Assembly (NCBI GenBank): GCA_027484685.1
Contig: JAIXSO010000046.1
Location: forward strand, 1-64,000
From: Bacteroidota bacterium
GTDB lineage: Bacteria > Bacteroidota > Bacteroidia > UKL13-3
Direction of reading: 5' to 3'
Length of the DNA stretch: 64,000 nucleotides
Part shown: positions 55,557 through 64,000 of the stretch, one piece after another
How positions within the stretch are numbered: the stretch's first letter is position 1
How the letters are laid out: the number at the start of each line of letters is the position of its first letter
Position numbers and translations under genes: made by a program
The notes under the pieces: generated by a model
What the model was told of the DNA's origin: nothing
The model's input: only the letters and a program-made list of their open reading frames with translations
Database searches by the model: none

Positions 55557-56810
55557 ATGGCATATCTATTTACATCAGAGTCTGTATCAGAAGGACATCC
55601 AGACAAAGTAGCCGATCAAATCTCTGACGCGCTAATTGACAATTTTTTAGCTTTCGATCCTGAATCGAAAGTGGCTTGTGAAACATTAGTTACTACTGGG
55701 CAAGTTATTCTTGCAGGTGAAGTAAAATCAAAAGCTTATTTAGATGTACAAGAAATAGCCCGTGGCGTTATCCGCAAAATTGGTTATACCAAATCTGAGT
55801 ACATGTTCGAAGCAAATTCATGCGGTATTTTATCAGCTATTCATGAGCAATCGGCCGATATTAACCAAGGAGTTGATAAAAAGAAAAAAGAAGAACAAGG
55901 TGCTGGTGACCAAGGTATGATGTTTGGTTATGCAACCAACGAAACTGCTAATCATATGCCTTTAGCATTAGATTTAGCGCATGCTATTTTAATTGAATTA
56001 GCTGCTTTACGTAGAGAAAACAAAGCAATTAAATATTTACGCCCAGATGCAAAAAGCCAAGTTACTTTAGAATATAACGATAACAATGAGCCTGTGCGTA
56101 TTGATGCAATTGTGGTTTCAACTCAACACGATGATTTTGATACAGAAGCTAAAATGTTAGCTAAAATCAAAAAAGACATTGTTGATATATTGATTCCTCG
56201 TGTTAAAAAGAACTATCCTAAATACGCTCATTTATTCAACAATAAAATCAATTACCATATTAACCCTACTGGTAAATTCGTAATTGGTGGTCCACATGGC
56301 GATACTGGTTTAACAGGTCGTAAAATCATTGTTGATACTTACGGTGGAAAAGGTGCGCATGGAGGAGGAGCTTTCTCTGGTAAAGATCCTAGTAAAGTTG
56401 ATAGAAGTGCTGCTTACGCAACTCGTCATATTGCTAAAAACCTAGTTGCTGCTGGTGTTTGTAGCGAAGTTTTAGTTCAAGTTTCTTACGCAATTGGAGT
56501 AGCTAAACCTATGGGTATTTTTATTGATACCTATGGTACTTCAAATGTTAAAATGACTGATGGCGAAATTGCTAAAGTAGTTGAAAAAACATTTGATATG
56601 ACTCCTTACGGAATTGAAACTCGTTTAAAATTACGTAATCCTATTTATAGTGAAACAGCTGCTTATGGTCACATGGGTAGAAAAAATGAAGTTGTAACTA
56701 AAGTATTTACTAGTCCTGATGGTAAAAAAGTAACCAAGAAAGTAGAATTATTTACTTGGGAAAAATTAGACTATGTAGAAAAAGTAAAAAAAGCTTTCAA
56801 AATCAAATAA
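55557..56810 (+). CDS. metK: S-adenosylmethionine synthetase
   Basis: This enzyme makes SAM from methionine and ATP. The 417 residues carry the family signatures: [15 protein letters not shown] near the start, [12 protein letters not shown], and [20 protein letters not shown]. The length is that of the slightly longer Bacteroidota form. SAM is the ligand of the riboswitch that controls metH about 5 kb away, so the two genes are linked functionally. It ends at a strong terminator. Confidence 0.97.
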   Translation: MAYLFTSESVSEGHPDKVADQISDALIDNFLAFDPESKVACETLVTTGQVILAGEVKSKAYLDVQEIARGVIRKIGYTKSEYMFEANSCGILSAIHEQSADINQGVDKKKKEEQGAGDQGMMFGYATNETANHMPLALDLAHAILIELAALRRENKAIKYLRPDAKSQVTLEYNDNNEPVRIDAIVVSTQHDDFDTEAKMLAKIKKDIVDILIPRVKKNYPKYAHLFNNKINYHINPTGKFVIGGPHGDTGLTGRKIIVDTYGGKGAHGGGAFSGKDPSKVDRSAAYATRHIAKNLVAAGVCSEVLVQVSYAIGVAKPMGIFIDTYGTSNVKMTDGEIAKVVEKTFDMTPYGIETRLKLRNPIYSETAAYGHMGRKNEVVTKVFTSPDGKKVTKKVELFTWEKLDYVEKVKKAFKIK

Positions 56811-56831
56811 GCTTAATTTTTCAATTAATTG

Positions 56832-56863
56832 AAAGGCTGTCCTATTTTAGGACAGCCTTTTTT
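56832..56863 (+). terminator. Strong terminator of metK
   Basis: AAAGGCTGTCCTA and TAGGACAGCCTTT form a perfect 13-bp stem with a short loop, followed by T-runs. Confidence 0.92.
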
Positions 56864-56950
56864 ATTTAACTAAATGTAACGTAATAAATAGTATGGGATA
56901 ATAATATACTAAAATAATAAGATGCTCTTAGAATATAGTTTTTGTATAAA

Positions 56951-56964
56951 CCTCTAGCTAGAGG
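56951..56964. repeat. Perfect palindrome CCTCTAGCTAGAGG
   Basis: A 14-bp perfect palindrome in the gap between the metK and gldN terminators. It could be a protein-binding site or a chance repeat. Confidence 0.4.
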
Positions 56965-56970
56965 CATAAA

Positions 56971-57003
56971 AAAGCCCCTACAAAATAAATTGTAGAGGCT
57001 TTT
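56971..57003 (-). terminator. Terminator of the gld operon
   Basis: AAAGCCCCTACAA and TTGTAGAGGCTTT pair around a short AT loop, giving a T-run on the minus strand. It lies 16 bases past the gldN stop. Confidence 0.9.
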
Positions 57004-57018
57004 CGTATAGTATTTTGA

Positions 57019-57879
57019 TTAGTATTCCCACATATCATGTTCTTTTTCAAACAATTCTTGTTTAATACGTTCTCCTTCTAAAATGGCAGCCACACCGTTA
57101 TCTTTAAACTCTGCTCTGTCTTTTATATACAAATCTTGTTCGTTAGATTGTTTGATAATATAGCTTGAAAACATTCTTGCCTCAAACCAATCATCAAAGG
57201 TAATTCTAGCTGCATCATTCTGACGGTTGAATACTTCGTAATTGATAAATAAATGTCTTAAATCCATTTCAGTAACTGCCACATTCGGGTCAGCTTCTCT
57301 TGCATGGTATTTTAAAACACATAAATCTTGTTCGCCTAATTCTACTCCACCAATAATTGGTTTAAATTGGGGAGCAATAGAAATAATTCTTACAAAATAA
57401 GTACTTAACTTTTTGTCAAAAATCCAATCTTCCACTATTCTGTAACGCTTAATTCTTTCTACCGGTTTAAAAGTATTTATAACGGTATCCATAATAGTGT
57501 TATCAGGATTAGCTGGATCAGGATTTTCCACATAAGAAGTATCAACAGTGAATTTCAATAAATCCTCTAAAGTATAGGCACTACTCAATGAGTCATCTCT
57601 GTATGGCACCATTTTACCTTTGATAATTGCATCATATACAATTACACTCAAAGGATTTTTAGGCCATGCCATTACTTGGTTTTGTTTTTCTCTAACATCA
57701 ACCATTCTGATAACTCTTTTCGAGCTCGTTACATCTGCTTCACGCAAATATGGCCAAGCTACAACTTTACGCTCTTTTACTGCTTGACGATTGTAAATAA
57801 AATCGTCATATACGCCTTGTGCTTTTACATTTAAAAACACAGCTAGTAATAAACAAATTGATACTATACTCTTTTTCAT
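57019..57879 (-). CDS. gldN: T9SS ring component GldN/PorN
   Basis: A 286-residue periplasmic protein with signal peptide KKSIVSICLLLAVFLNVKAQ. Family features include YDDFIYNRQAVKERKVVAWP, then SKRVIRMVDVREKQNQV and VEDWIFDKKLSTYFVRII. GldN forms the periplasmic rings with the lipoprotein GldK on the inner face of the outer membrane. The correct start is the ATG at 57879, seven bases after the gldM stop; an earlier in-frame start would overlap gldM. It is the last gene of the gldKLMN operon. Confidence 0.95.
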   Translation of the reverse strand: MKKSIVSICLLLAVFLNVKAQGVYDDFIYNRQAVKERKVVAWPYLREADVTSSKRVIRMVDVREKQNQVMAWPKNPLSVIVYDAIIKGKMVPYRDDSLSSAYTLEDLLKFTVDTSYVENPDPANPDNTIMDTVINTFKPVERIKRYRIVEDWIFDKKLSTYFVRIISIAPQFKPIIGGVELGEQDLCVLKYHAREADPNVAVTEMDLRHLFINYEVFNRQNDAARITFDDWFEARMFSSYIIKQSNEQDLYIKDRAEFKDNGVAAILEGERIKQELFEKEHDMWEY

Positions 57880-57886
57880 AATTTTA

Positions 57887-59434
57887 TTATCTGCAAACTG
57901 CAATTACACCTGTAGGAATTGGAACTAAACCTTGTGGGCCTTGAGCCTTAATATCCAATACATAAACTTTTTCACCTTGTTTTACATTTTGTAACATAGT
58001 TCTCATTCTTTGAGGAACAATACTACCTGTTACTGCTTCAAACTGAGCTGGTCCTGTTCTTGGTTGGTAAATAATTTTAAAGCTTTTTACATCATATTTG
58101 ATACCTTCAAAAGCAAAATCTTTTAATATAGTAAATACAGCATTAGCTCCTTTAATTTTAGCAGCTTCAACTTCACCACTAACATCAATACCACCTAACT
58201 GAGGGGTTGGTTTAGGAATATTTTTTAACCTAAACTCCATTTCACCCATTTTCTTAGTTGTTCCATCGGCATTAACAGAAACTGATATTGTAACTTTTTG
58301 ACCAGGATCAGAAGCAGGAACTAAAATTTCATATTCACCATTTTTGCCGCCTTTTGTTAAACTTCCTGTAGACGCTTTTACTACTAGTTGACTAGCATCA
58401 TAACCAGGTACAGAGATAGCAATCGGATTAGGAATAGCTCTGTATACAACATTCATTTTAGTGGCAGAAACTACCGCAATTGGCTGTGTAACAAAATATT
58501 CACCTTTGAAAGGATAAGATACTTTTTCACCAGTTAATTTAGTTTGTGTAATAACACCTTCGTATTTTTTCAAACCTTGACCACTAGCTGAAGCTTCATA
58601 CATACCAAATCCATTCTCAACTTTTACTGGAGAACCATTAACGGTTAAGTCAAATGTAGAACGTGAGCTATTTGCAGCTAAGAAAATTTTAGCTTCATAT
58701 TTGCTACCAGCACTTACATAAGTACCTTTTGTAGGAATAACCTCTGCTGTAAAATTATCAATAATGAAGTCGGTTGTTTTTAAGTTTTTATTTAACTCGT
58801 CTAAAACTTGAGCTTCTGTATTTTTGATATCATTTTCAATTTTAGTTAACAAAGTAGCCACTGCTGCCATTGGAGAATGTTCAAATAATTCAGATTCCCA
58901 AGTTTGTGTACTTCCTTTTGTAACTTCAGTAATTAAATCACTTTTAACATTGCCTCTAGAAGATTCTGGTAAAGCAGCTAACATATCAACTCTCCATTTG
59001 TTAATTTTTTCTCTTAACTCTTTACCTTTACCTTGAACAATTAAATAGTTTGCATGCTTTTCCATATTAGGCGCATCAACAATTTCTCCATCAGGTTTGC
59101 CATCTTTTCTTCCGCCAGCATTTTTTATAAGCAATTCTTTCAAATCACCTACATATTTTAAAGCTTCCGTGGCAATTTTATCGACATTTTTAGCTGCTGT
59201 TTGTGCATCTGTACCTTTTTTATCAGATTTGTTTTTTTCAACATAATTGTCTATTGAAGCTAAAATTGCTTTATTTTTACTTTCAATATTGTCACCGGCT
59301 TTTTCCATACTCACTTCCACTAAGTGAAAGGCTTTTAATATTTCGGCAGATACGTTTAATGCCAATAGTGCTGTTAACACTAAGTACATCATATTTATCA
59401 TCTTCTGCCTTGGGGATACATTTCCTCCTGCCAT
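57887..59434 (-). CDS. gldM: T9SS/gliding motor subunit GldM/PorM
   Basis: The 515 residues comprise a short cytoplasmic N-terminus with SPRQKM (Arg9), one membrane helix (about 14-34, NMMYLVLTALLALNVSAEIL) and a long periplasmic part of four domains. The first periplasmic domain is helical (to about 215); three Ig-like D2-D4 domains follow, ending QGLVPIPTGVIAVCR. GldM dimers sit inside a GldL pentamer and carry motor motion across the periplasm to GldK/GldN. It lies 64 bases after gldL and seven bases before gldN. Confidence 0.96.
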   Translation of the reverse strand: MAGGNVSPRQKMINMMYLVLTALLALNVSAEILKAFHLVEVSMEKAGDNIESKNKAILASIDNYVEKNKSDKKGTDAQTAAKNVDKIATEALKYVGDLKELLIKNAGGRKDGKPDGEIVDAPNMEKHANYLIVQGKGKELREKINKWRVDMLAALPESSRGNVKSDLITEVTKGSTQTWESELFEHSPMAAVATLLTKIENDIKNTEAQVLDELNKNLKTTDFIIDNFTAEVIPTKGTYVSAGSKYEAKIFLAANSSRSTFDLTVNGSPVKVENGFGMYEASASGQGLKKYEGVITQTKLTGEKVSYPFKGEYFVTQPIAVVSATKMNVVYRAIPNPIAISVPGYDASQLVVKASTGSLTKGGKNGEYEILVPASDPGQKVTISVSVNADGTTKKMGEMEFRLKNIPKPTPQLGGIDVSGEVEAAKIKGANAVFTILKDFAFEGIKYDVKSFKIIYQPRTGPAQFEAVTGSIVPQRMRTMLQNVKQGEKVYVLDIKAQGPQGLVPIPTGVIAVCR

Positions 59435-59498
59435 TATCTTTTCTTTTTATATTTAAAACGTGAAACTAATAATTTTATTATGAAATAAGTAAAAGTTA

Positions 59499-60299
59499 TT
59501 ATGCTTTTACGTTCATTGCTGATAACATGTTACCATAAACATTATTTAATGAAGATAGATTTTTAGATAATTTGTCCATCTCTACTTTAAATGTTTCAGC
59601 TTGCTTGTTAGTTTCGTTTAATGTATTAACAGTTTTTGATAAACCACCTACAAACTCATTGATAGATTTTAAGTGATTGTTTGATTCTGTGATTTCTAAT
59701 TCATAAACTGAATTTAATGAAGCCAAGTTTTTAGTCATTCTTTCAATTTGTGCACCATATTCTTTAGAACCTTCTGAAGCTGAAACTAAACCGTTCATTG
59801 CTTCTACAGCTTTAGAGTATGAAGTATTGATACCTGTTAATGAGTCAGCAGCTTGTTTTACGTTTTTACTGTATGCTTCTGTTGCAGCAGCAGCACTAGA
59901 TAAATCTTTTAAGCCAGTTACATTATCGTTTAATGAACGGAAGCCGTTTCCTAAACTGTTAATTAAATCTGGACCTATTTTAGCATCCTCTAACATTTTA
60001 TCTAATTGTTGAGTTACACCAGCACCACTTTTAGCAGTTGCTTTTTTAGGTTCTTTAGGATCTAAGCCCGATAATTCAGGATAAACTAAAGTCCAATCTG
60101 GTTCTTGGTGAGGTTTTTCAAAAGCAGAAACTAAAAATATTCCAGCTTCAGTTAATAATCCTACGATAAGCATTTCATCAGCACCTTTCCAGTGCGTAAT
60201 TTTGAATAATGCTCCAACGATTACTACCGCTGCTCCAATACCATAAGCCTTGCCCATGAACGACTTAAATCCTTTGCTTTCTAAGAAACTGTTTGCCAT
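59499..60299 (-). CDS. gldL: T9SS/gliding motor stator GldL/PorL
   Basis: A 266-residue inner-membrane protein. Two membrane helices lie at about 16-36 and 43-60, with K33 in the first and E51 in the second. These positions correspond to the conserved Lys and Glu of GldL that are thought to conduct protons. The helices are followed by a long cytoplasmic helical tail (coiled-coil-like, ending LNNVYGNMLSAMNVKA). Five GldL surround a GldM dimer. The gene lies between gldK and gldM with 55- and 64-base gaps. Confidence 0.96.
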   Translation of the reverse strand: MANSFLESKGFKSFMGKAYGIGAAVVIVGALFKITHWKGADEMLIVGLLTEAGIFLVSAFEKPHQEPDWTLVYPELSGLDPKEPKKATAKSGAGVTQQLDKMLEDAKIGPDLINSLGNGFRSLNDNVTGLKDLSSAAAATEAYSKNVKQAADSLTGINTSYSKAVEAMNGLVSASEGSKEYGAQIERMTKNLASLNSVYELEITESNNHLKSINEFVGGLSKTVNTLNETNKQAETFKVEMDKLSKNLSSLNNVYGNMLSAMNVKA

Positions 60300-60354
60300 C
60301 TTTTTTTAAATTTTAATTTGTTAAAGGTTTGTTTTTTTTAGATTTATTTGATTA

Positions 60355-61632
60355 TTACTTTTTGTCTTTGTTTGAACGTCCGATATAGCTCATAACACAA
60401 CGAAAACCTGTGTAAGAGTTGCAGCTATCTTGGTATTCATAAGTTCTTGTACCACATTGTAAGTAATATGCTACATCTTTCCATGAACCACCACGAATAA
60501 CTTTTCTTTTCATAGTTTCTGCTACATCTGGATCATCTTCGTTTACTTCAAATTGGTAATCAGGGTTATTATCATGCGAAAATAAATTGGTATTAGTTTC
60601 GTATGCTGTGCTTGTCCACTCTGCAACATTTCCACTCATATCATATAAACCGAAATCGTTAGGGAAGTAAGAATTTACTCTAATTGGATAGTGACCACCA
60701 TCAGATACATATTCACCTCTTCCTGGTTTGTAATTTGCTAAAGAACAACCTTTAGCATTTTTTACGTAATAGTTACCCCAAGGGTAGTGATTTTGATCTC
60801 TTCCACCACGAGCAGCATATTCCCACTCATACTCAGTTGGTAATCTAAATTCAGTTACAGTAGGCTCATCAAAGTTAGTGTAGAAACTATTTAAATGATT
60901 GGTTCTCCAATAGCAGAATGCGCGAGCTTGATGCCAGCTAATACCTACAGCAGGATAATCATCATATTTTGGATGCCAAAAATATACTTGAGATAATGGC
61001 TCGTTGTACGAATATGTAAAATCTCTGATGAAAACTAAAGTATCAGGATAAATTTTTACAATTTTCTCTTTCTTAAAGTCTGCTCTTGAACGTTTGTAGG
61101 CGTCCTGACGCTTAAGCGCAGCAGCAGCTTTTAAGTCGATATAATTATATTTATATTCTAACTTTCTTACATCTAATTGTTTTTGACGGTAATAGCTTTC
61201 TGCTTCATTGTAATACATATCTTGTAAAGCAGAGATATCAGCGTTTTTATCAATTTTTTTACCATAGTCTAATGCTTGATAAGTATTACCAAATCCATCA
61301 TCTACTTCTTGAGTAAACTCCAATTTGGTTCTCATAAACGAATCTACTACAGCGTAAACAAACTGACGATATTCGTTGTTTGTTATTTCTGTTTCATCCA
61401 TATAAAATGCCGAAACTGAAATTTGTTTGTTTGGCGCAAGCATTGCCATGGGCACATCCTGTTCTGTAGCTCCAATATGAATTGAACCTGTTGGTACATA
61501 AACTGTACCCATTGGTTGTGGATGGAACCACTGTCTACGTCCTGGAACACCAGTCAGTTCGCCATTATTAGAGTTGCACCCTACAAATGCAATTGCTACT
61601 AAGGCTAACAATATCAAGTTTATTCTTTTCAT
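60355..61632 (-). CDS. gldK: T9SS ring lipoprotein GldK/PorK
   Basis: A 425-residue lipoprotein with lipobox AFVGC (Cys19). The body is a formylglycine-generating-enzyme-like (FGE-sulfatase) domain: VYVPTGSIHIGATEQDVP, GISWHQARAFCYWR, RLPTEYEWEYAARGG, YPWGNYY, FGLYDMSGNVAEWTS and VIRGGSWKDVAYYLQCGTR. In GldK this fold is structural rather than catalytic. With GldN it builds the ring attached to the outer membrane. It has its own promoter (61664-61693) and starts the gldKLMN transcript. Confidence 0.96.
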   Translation of the reverse strand: MKRINLILLALVAIAFVGCNSNNGELTGVPGRRQWFHPQPMGTVYVPTGSIHIGATEQDVPMAMLAPNKQISVSAFYMDETEITNNEYRQFVYAVVDSFMRTKLEFTQEVDDGFGNTYQALDYGKKIDKNADISALQDMYYNEAESYYRQKQLDVRKLEYKYNYIDLKAAAALKRQDAYKRSRADFKKEKIVKIYPDTLVFIRDFTYSYNEPLSQVYFWHPKYDDYPAVGISWHQARAFCYWRTNHLNSFYTNFDEPTVTEFRLPTEYEWEYAARGGRDQNHYPWGNYYVKNAKGCSLANYKPGRGEYVSDGGHYPIRVNSYFPNDFGLYDMSGNVAEWTSTAYETNTNLFSHDNNPDYQFEVNEDDPDVAETMKRKVIRGGSWKDVAYYLQCGTRTYEYQDSCNSYTGFRCVMSYIGRSNKDKK

Positions 61633-61663
61633 TTTTTTATCAAAAATTATTAAATCTAAAAGG

Positions 61664-61693
61664 CAAAAATATATTTTCTATTGAAAAATACAA
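61664..61693 (-). promoter_or_regulatory. Promoter of gldKLMN
   Basis: On the minus strand TTG (61693-61691) and TATTTTTG (61671-61664) are separated by exactly 19 bases, the textbook Bacteroidota arrangement. The -7 element is about 31 bases from the gldK ATG. Confidence 0.8.
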
Positions 61694-61751
61694 GTTTATT
61701 AACAATAAAATGTAAATTGTATATTTTTTAAACGTTATTTATTTTTATTTA

Positions 61752-62765
61752 TTATAAAATCCTTGGAGTTTTTATTGGGAAAATTACTGGTGGTGTTCCT
61801 TTTGGAATCTTTAATCCAAAACAATACCTAATTGTTAACTCATGCGAACCGGAGCTATATTTTAAAATATCACTGGTAATTAAATCGTAGCTATACATTA
61901 TTTGCAATGGACTATTAAATCTATATCCTGCTAATATTGATAATTCTTGTGGTGTTCTATATGATAAACCACCAACTAATCTTTGTTGATAAACTCCTAA
62001 AGCATTAAAATCAAAACTGTGCTTTACGGCATCTGTTTTATATAATATATTAGCCTCAATGTCTATATTACCTATATTGTAGGTGCCACCGGTCATAGCA
62101 TAGTAATGTCTATCTTGTCTTGCTTTTCCTTCCCAAGTGCCCGATACATAATCAACTACCGGATTATTTAAGTGAAGTGAAGAAACTCCAAAATAAAAAT
62201 CGTTGAAAATGCTTAATTGAGGCATGGTATAATACAAACCAAAATCTAAATTTAATTTATTTCCTTTTACATCCGCAGGTGGAATCAATTGGTCACCTGG
62301 ATCAATGGCTACTAATTTTGAACCATCTAAACCTTTTTGAACTATACCAACACCAATACCTCCGGCTAATTTAGCTCCATTTGGCAATGGTTGAATGTAT
62401 GATAAACTAAATGTTGGTGCCAAAGTACTAGAAAAACCTAATTGGTCATTCCAAATATTTAAACCTAAGCCAAATCTTCCAAGATTACCATGTATTCCAA
62501 AGTTTTGAGTAGATGGAGAGTTTCCAGCTTCTACAGCTTTGGCACCTGCAACTTCAGGTGTAAAGGCCACACCTCCACCATATCCAACCCATTGAGTTCT
62601 AAATGTTCCATTCACACAAATTTTATCTTGTGTAGAACCTGCAAAACCTGGGTTGTAGAACAATTTATTGTTCATGAACTGAGTGAATTGTGGATCTTGC
62701 TGGGCTTTAGCCTGAAAACCAGCTAGTCCAACAATTAAAAATAGTATAGTAAATTTTATTTTCAT
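61752..62765 (-). CDS. PorP/SprF-family outer-membrane protein
   Basis: The 337 residues have a signal peptide (FTILFLIVGLAGFQAKAQ) followed by the family opening DPQFTQFMNNKLFYNPGFAG. A 14-strand-type outer-membrane barrel follows, with ELTIRYCFGLKIPK near the end. PorP/SprF proteins work with the T9SS and are needed to attach type-B sorting-domain cargo. Its place directly upstream of gldK is conserved in the phylum. ATG at 62765 is preferred to TTG at 62768. Confidence 0.93.
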   Translation of the reverse strand: MKIKFTILFLIVGLAGFQAKAQQDPQFTQFMNNKLFYNPGFAGSTQDKICVNGTFRTQWVGYGGGVAFTPEVAGAKAVEAGNSPSTQNFGIHGNLGRFGLGLNIWNDQLGFSSTLAPTFSLSYIQPLPNGAKLAGGIGVGIVQKGLDGSKLVAIDPGDQLIPPADVKGNKLNLDFGLYYTMPQLSIFNDFYFGVSSLHLNNPVVDYVSGTWEGKARQDRHYYAMTGGTYNIGNIDIEANILYKTDAVKHSFDFNALGVYQQRLVGGLSYRTPQELSILAGYRFNSPLQIMYSYDLITSDILKYSSGSHELTIRYCFGLKIPKGTPPVIFPIKTPRIL

Positions 62766-62813
62766 CAATGGTGATTTTTTTATTTTACAATTTTCAATAA
62801 TAACTAATTAATT

Positions 62814-62821
62814 CAAATATA
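62814..62821 (-). promoter_or_regulatory. -7 element of the porP-like gene
   Basis: TATATTTG on the minus strand, about 48 bases upstream of the ATG. A matching -33 TTG at the right distance was not found. Confidence 0.45.
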
Positions 62822-62892
62822 CAAGCGTTGTTGACTGATTTTATAACGGGAATTTTCTATTTTATGTATAATTTATGTTACATAAAAAATAC

Positions 62893-62925
62893 AAATGCCT
62901 TAAAACTTTTTAGTAATAAGGCATT
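62893..62925 (-). terminator. Hairpin terminator of hemD
   Basis: AAATGCCTTA and TAAGGCATTT are a perfect 10-bp inverted repeat with an AT-rich loop, 30 bases past the hemD stop. Confidence 0.7.
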
Positions 62926-62954
62926 TATATCAAATATTAAGGCGTGTAAAAGTT

Positions 62955-63713
62955 TTATTTTTCTTTATTAATTTCAATAATAAATTTATCGATAGCAGCA
63001 ACCATTGAGGGGGTTTCAGGAGTTGGGGCTTGAATATTAGCTGTTAATTTCTCATCTTTAATAGCTTTGATGGTTGTAGCTCCCCAAGCTGCTATTACGG
63101 TTTTATTTTGAGCAAAGTCTGGAAAATTTTCGAATAATGAACGAATATCGGCTGGACTAAAAAAAGCAATGATATCGTAATTTACATCGCTTAAATCTTG
63201 TAGGTTAGCAGAAACTATGCGGTAAAAATACGCTTCTTTAAAAGCAATTTTACTTTTTTTCATAAACTTTTCAATATCCTGTTTACGCCAATCGCTGCAA
63301 GCAAAAAGGTATTTATCTTTTGAATGGCTTTTAAATAGGGGAAAAAGTTCGGTTTCGGTACCTTTACCAACAAAAACTTTGCGCTTGCGCACTTGAATGT
63401 ATTTTGATAAGTAGTTTGCAATACTTTCGTTCACACAAAAGTACTTCATTTCAATTGGCATTTCAACTTTTAACTCGGCACAAACTCTGAAGAAATTATC
63501 GACAGAGTTTCTAGAGTTTAAAATAATTGCTGTGTAATCTAGAATGTTTATTTTTTGGGCTCTAAACTCTTTTGGAGTTAGTGGCTGTACTTCAATAAAT
63601 GGTCTAAAATCAATTTTTAAGCCATATTTTTTTGCTAATTCAAAATACGGAGATTTCTCTGTTTCTGGCTTAGGCTGGCATACAAGTACACTTTTTACTT
63701 TGGTGTTTTTCAA
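62955..63713 (-). CDS. hemD: Uroporphyrinogen-III synthase
   Basis: This enzyme closes hydroxymethylbilane to uroporphyrinogen III, the branch point to heme and B12. The 252 residues form the two-domain HemD fold, with VKSVLVCQPKPETEKSPYFE at the start, YTAIILNSRNSVDNFF, and the C-terminal IIAFFSPADIRSLFENFPDF followed by VIAAWGATTIKAIKD. HemD sequences vary widely, but these match the Bacteroidota form. The start appears to be TTG at 63713, overlapping the TGA of the upstream DUF4271 gene (TTGA), which implies translational coupling. Confidence 0.9.
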   Translation of the reverse strand: MKNTKVKSVLVCQPKPETEKSPYFELAKKYGLKIDFRPFIEVQPLTPKEFRAQKINILDYTAIILNSRNSVDNFFRVCAELKVEMPIEMKYFCVNESIANYLSKYIQVRKRKVFVGKGTETELFPLFKSHSKDKYLFACSDWRKQDIEKFMKKSKIAFKEAYFYRIVSANLQDLSDVNYDIIAFFSPADIRSLFENFPDFAQNKTVIAAWGATTIKAIKDEKLTANIQAPTPETPSMVAAIDKFIIEINKEK

Positions 63714-64000
63714 CTTAAATAGCTATTTAAAATTTTTATAAAAATTAACCAAGGACTAATTTCTAGGGCGCAAAGATAAATAAATAAGTAAAAAAATGGC
63801 AATGCACCGTTACTTATTTGATTTAATAAATACCTCACTATGCGATAAACGATAGCAGTAAAAAATATTGCAACCATTGAAAAAAAGATAGTTTGTGTTA
63901 ATTGTAAACTAATTATGTAAATATAAAATATTGAAAACACTAACAAAACAAAACTCAAAAAGTTTGCTATTTGTATGGTATTTATAATCATCTTGGTTGA
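63710..64000 (-). CDS. DUF4271-family membrane protein, C-terminal part
   Basis: The frame is open to the right edge of the window, so only about the last 96 residues are seen. They contain two or three hydrophobic helices and FFYLFIYLCALEISPWLIFI, the conserved end of the DUF4271 family. The position just upstream of hemD and the porP/gld genes is the usual one in Bacteroidota. An internal ATG at 63991 exists, but sequence before it remains open, so it is not taken as the start. Confidence 0.8.
   Translation of the reverse strand, partial: STKMIINTIQIANFLSFVLLVFSIFYIYIISLQLTQTIFFSMVAIFFTAIVYRIVRYLLNQISNGALPFFYLFIYLCALEISPWLIFIKILNSYLS

Overview
This is AT-rich bacterial DNA from a member of the Bacteroidota. 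The evidence is a complete gldK-gldL-gldM-gldN type IX secretion (T9SS) motor cluster preceded by a porP/sprF gene, three large surface proteins ending in T9SS sorting domains, a metH split into two genes, a LytS/LytR-type propeller kinase pair, and promoters of the phylum's TAnnTTTG (-7) / TTG (-33) type. Shine-Dalgarno sites are mostly absent and several genes appear to start with TTG. Order-level placement is not possible from the window alone. No rRNA, tRNA or CRISPR array was seen.

Layout. 1-1014: an IS transposase tail and a decayed 3' remnant of clpB. 1039-5617: proS, then small genes (a lipoprotein, a DinB-like protein, a DUF2809 membrane protein, a DUF4403 lipoprotein). 5745-14978: a 3077-residue secreted parallel-beta-helix protein. 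15055-17165 (minus): operon yicC-gmk-nadD. 17331-20894: crcB-rsgA, a DUF559 nuclease cassette inside an ORF, two toxin-antitoxin modules (one broken) and dtd. 20960-23504 (minus): a small outer-membrane protein, purQ, thiL. 23613-27056: carotenoid genes crtI, a cruF-like gene, crtZ and a heterodimer-type lycopene cyclase, without crtB. 27070-29917: a single-domain response regulator, a PhaE-like protein and, divergently, an R-hydratase-like gene. 29978-33008: an S9 peptidase and a small anchored protein. 33241-41040 (minus): a 2599-residue SBBP/LamG adhesin. 41388-45032: propeller sensor kinase and LytTR regulator. 45153-50096 (minus): a membrane protein and metH in two pieces separated by a GxxExxY nuclease cassette, all behind a SAM-I riboswitch. 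50504-55351 (minus): corA, a T9SS type-B surface protein and comB. 55557-56810: metK. 57019-64000 (minus): gldN, gldM, gldL, gldK, porP, hemD and the end of a DUF4271 gene.

How it fits together. GldK/L/M/N form the periplasmic ring and proton-driven motor of the T9SS. PorP/SprF proteins attach type-B cargo at the surface, and the three large sorting-domain proteins are probable clients. The SAM riboswitch controls metH, and metK makes the ligand. The carotenoid cluster predicts a hydroxylated cyclic carotenoid if phytoene synthase is encoded elsewhere. PhaE plus the hydratase suggest polyhydroxyalkanoate metabolism, with the PhaC catalytic subunit missing here.

The most unusual signal is recurrent: small genes, two of them PD-(D/E)XK-type nucleases, lie between inverted copies of intergenic repeats and sit cleanly inside or between host genes (18811-19351, 20903-21550, 48505-49096). 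A toxin-antitoxin segment is likewise bracketed by a duplicated dtd start (19552 and 20442). These look like small repeat-bounded cassettes without a transposase of their own.
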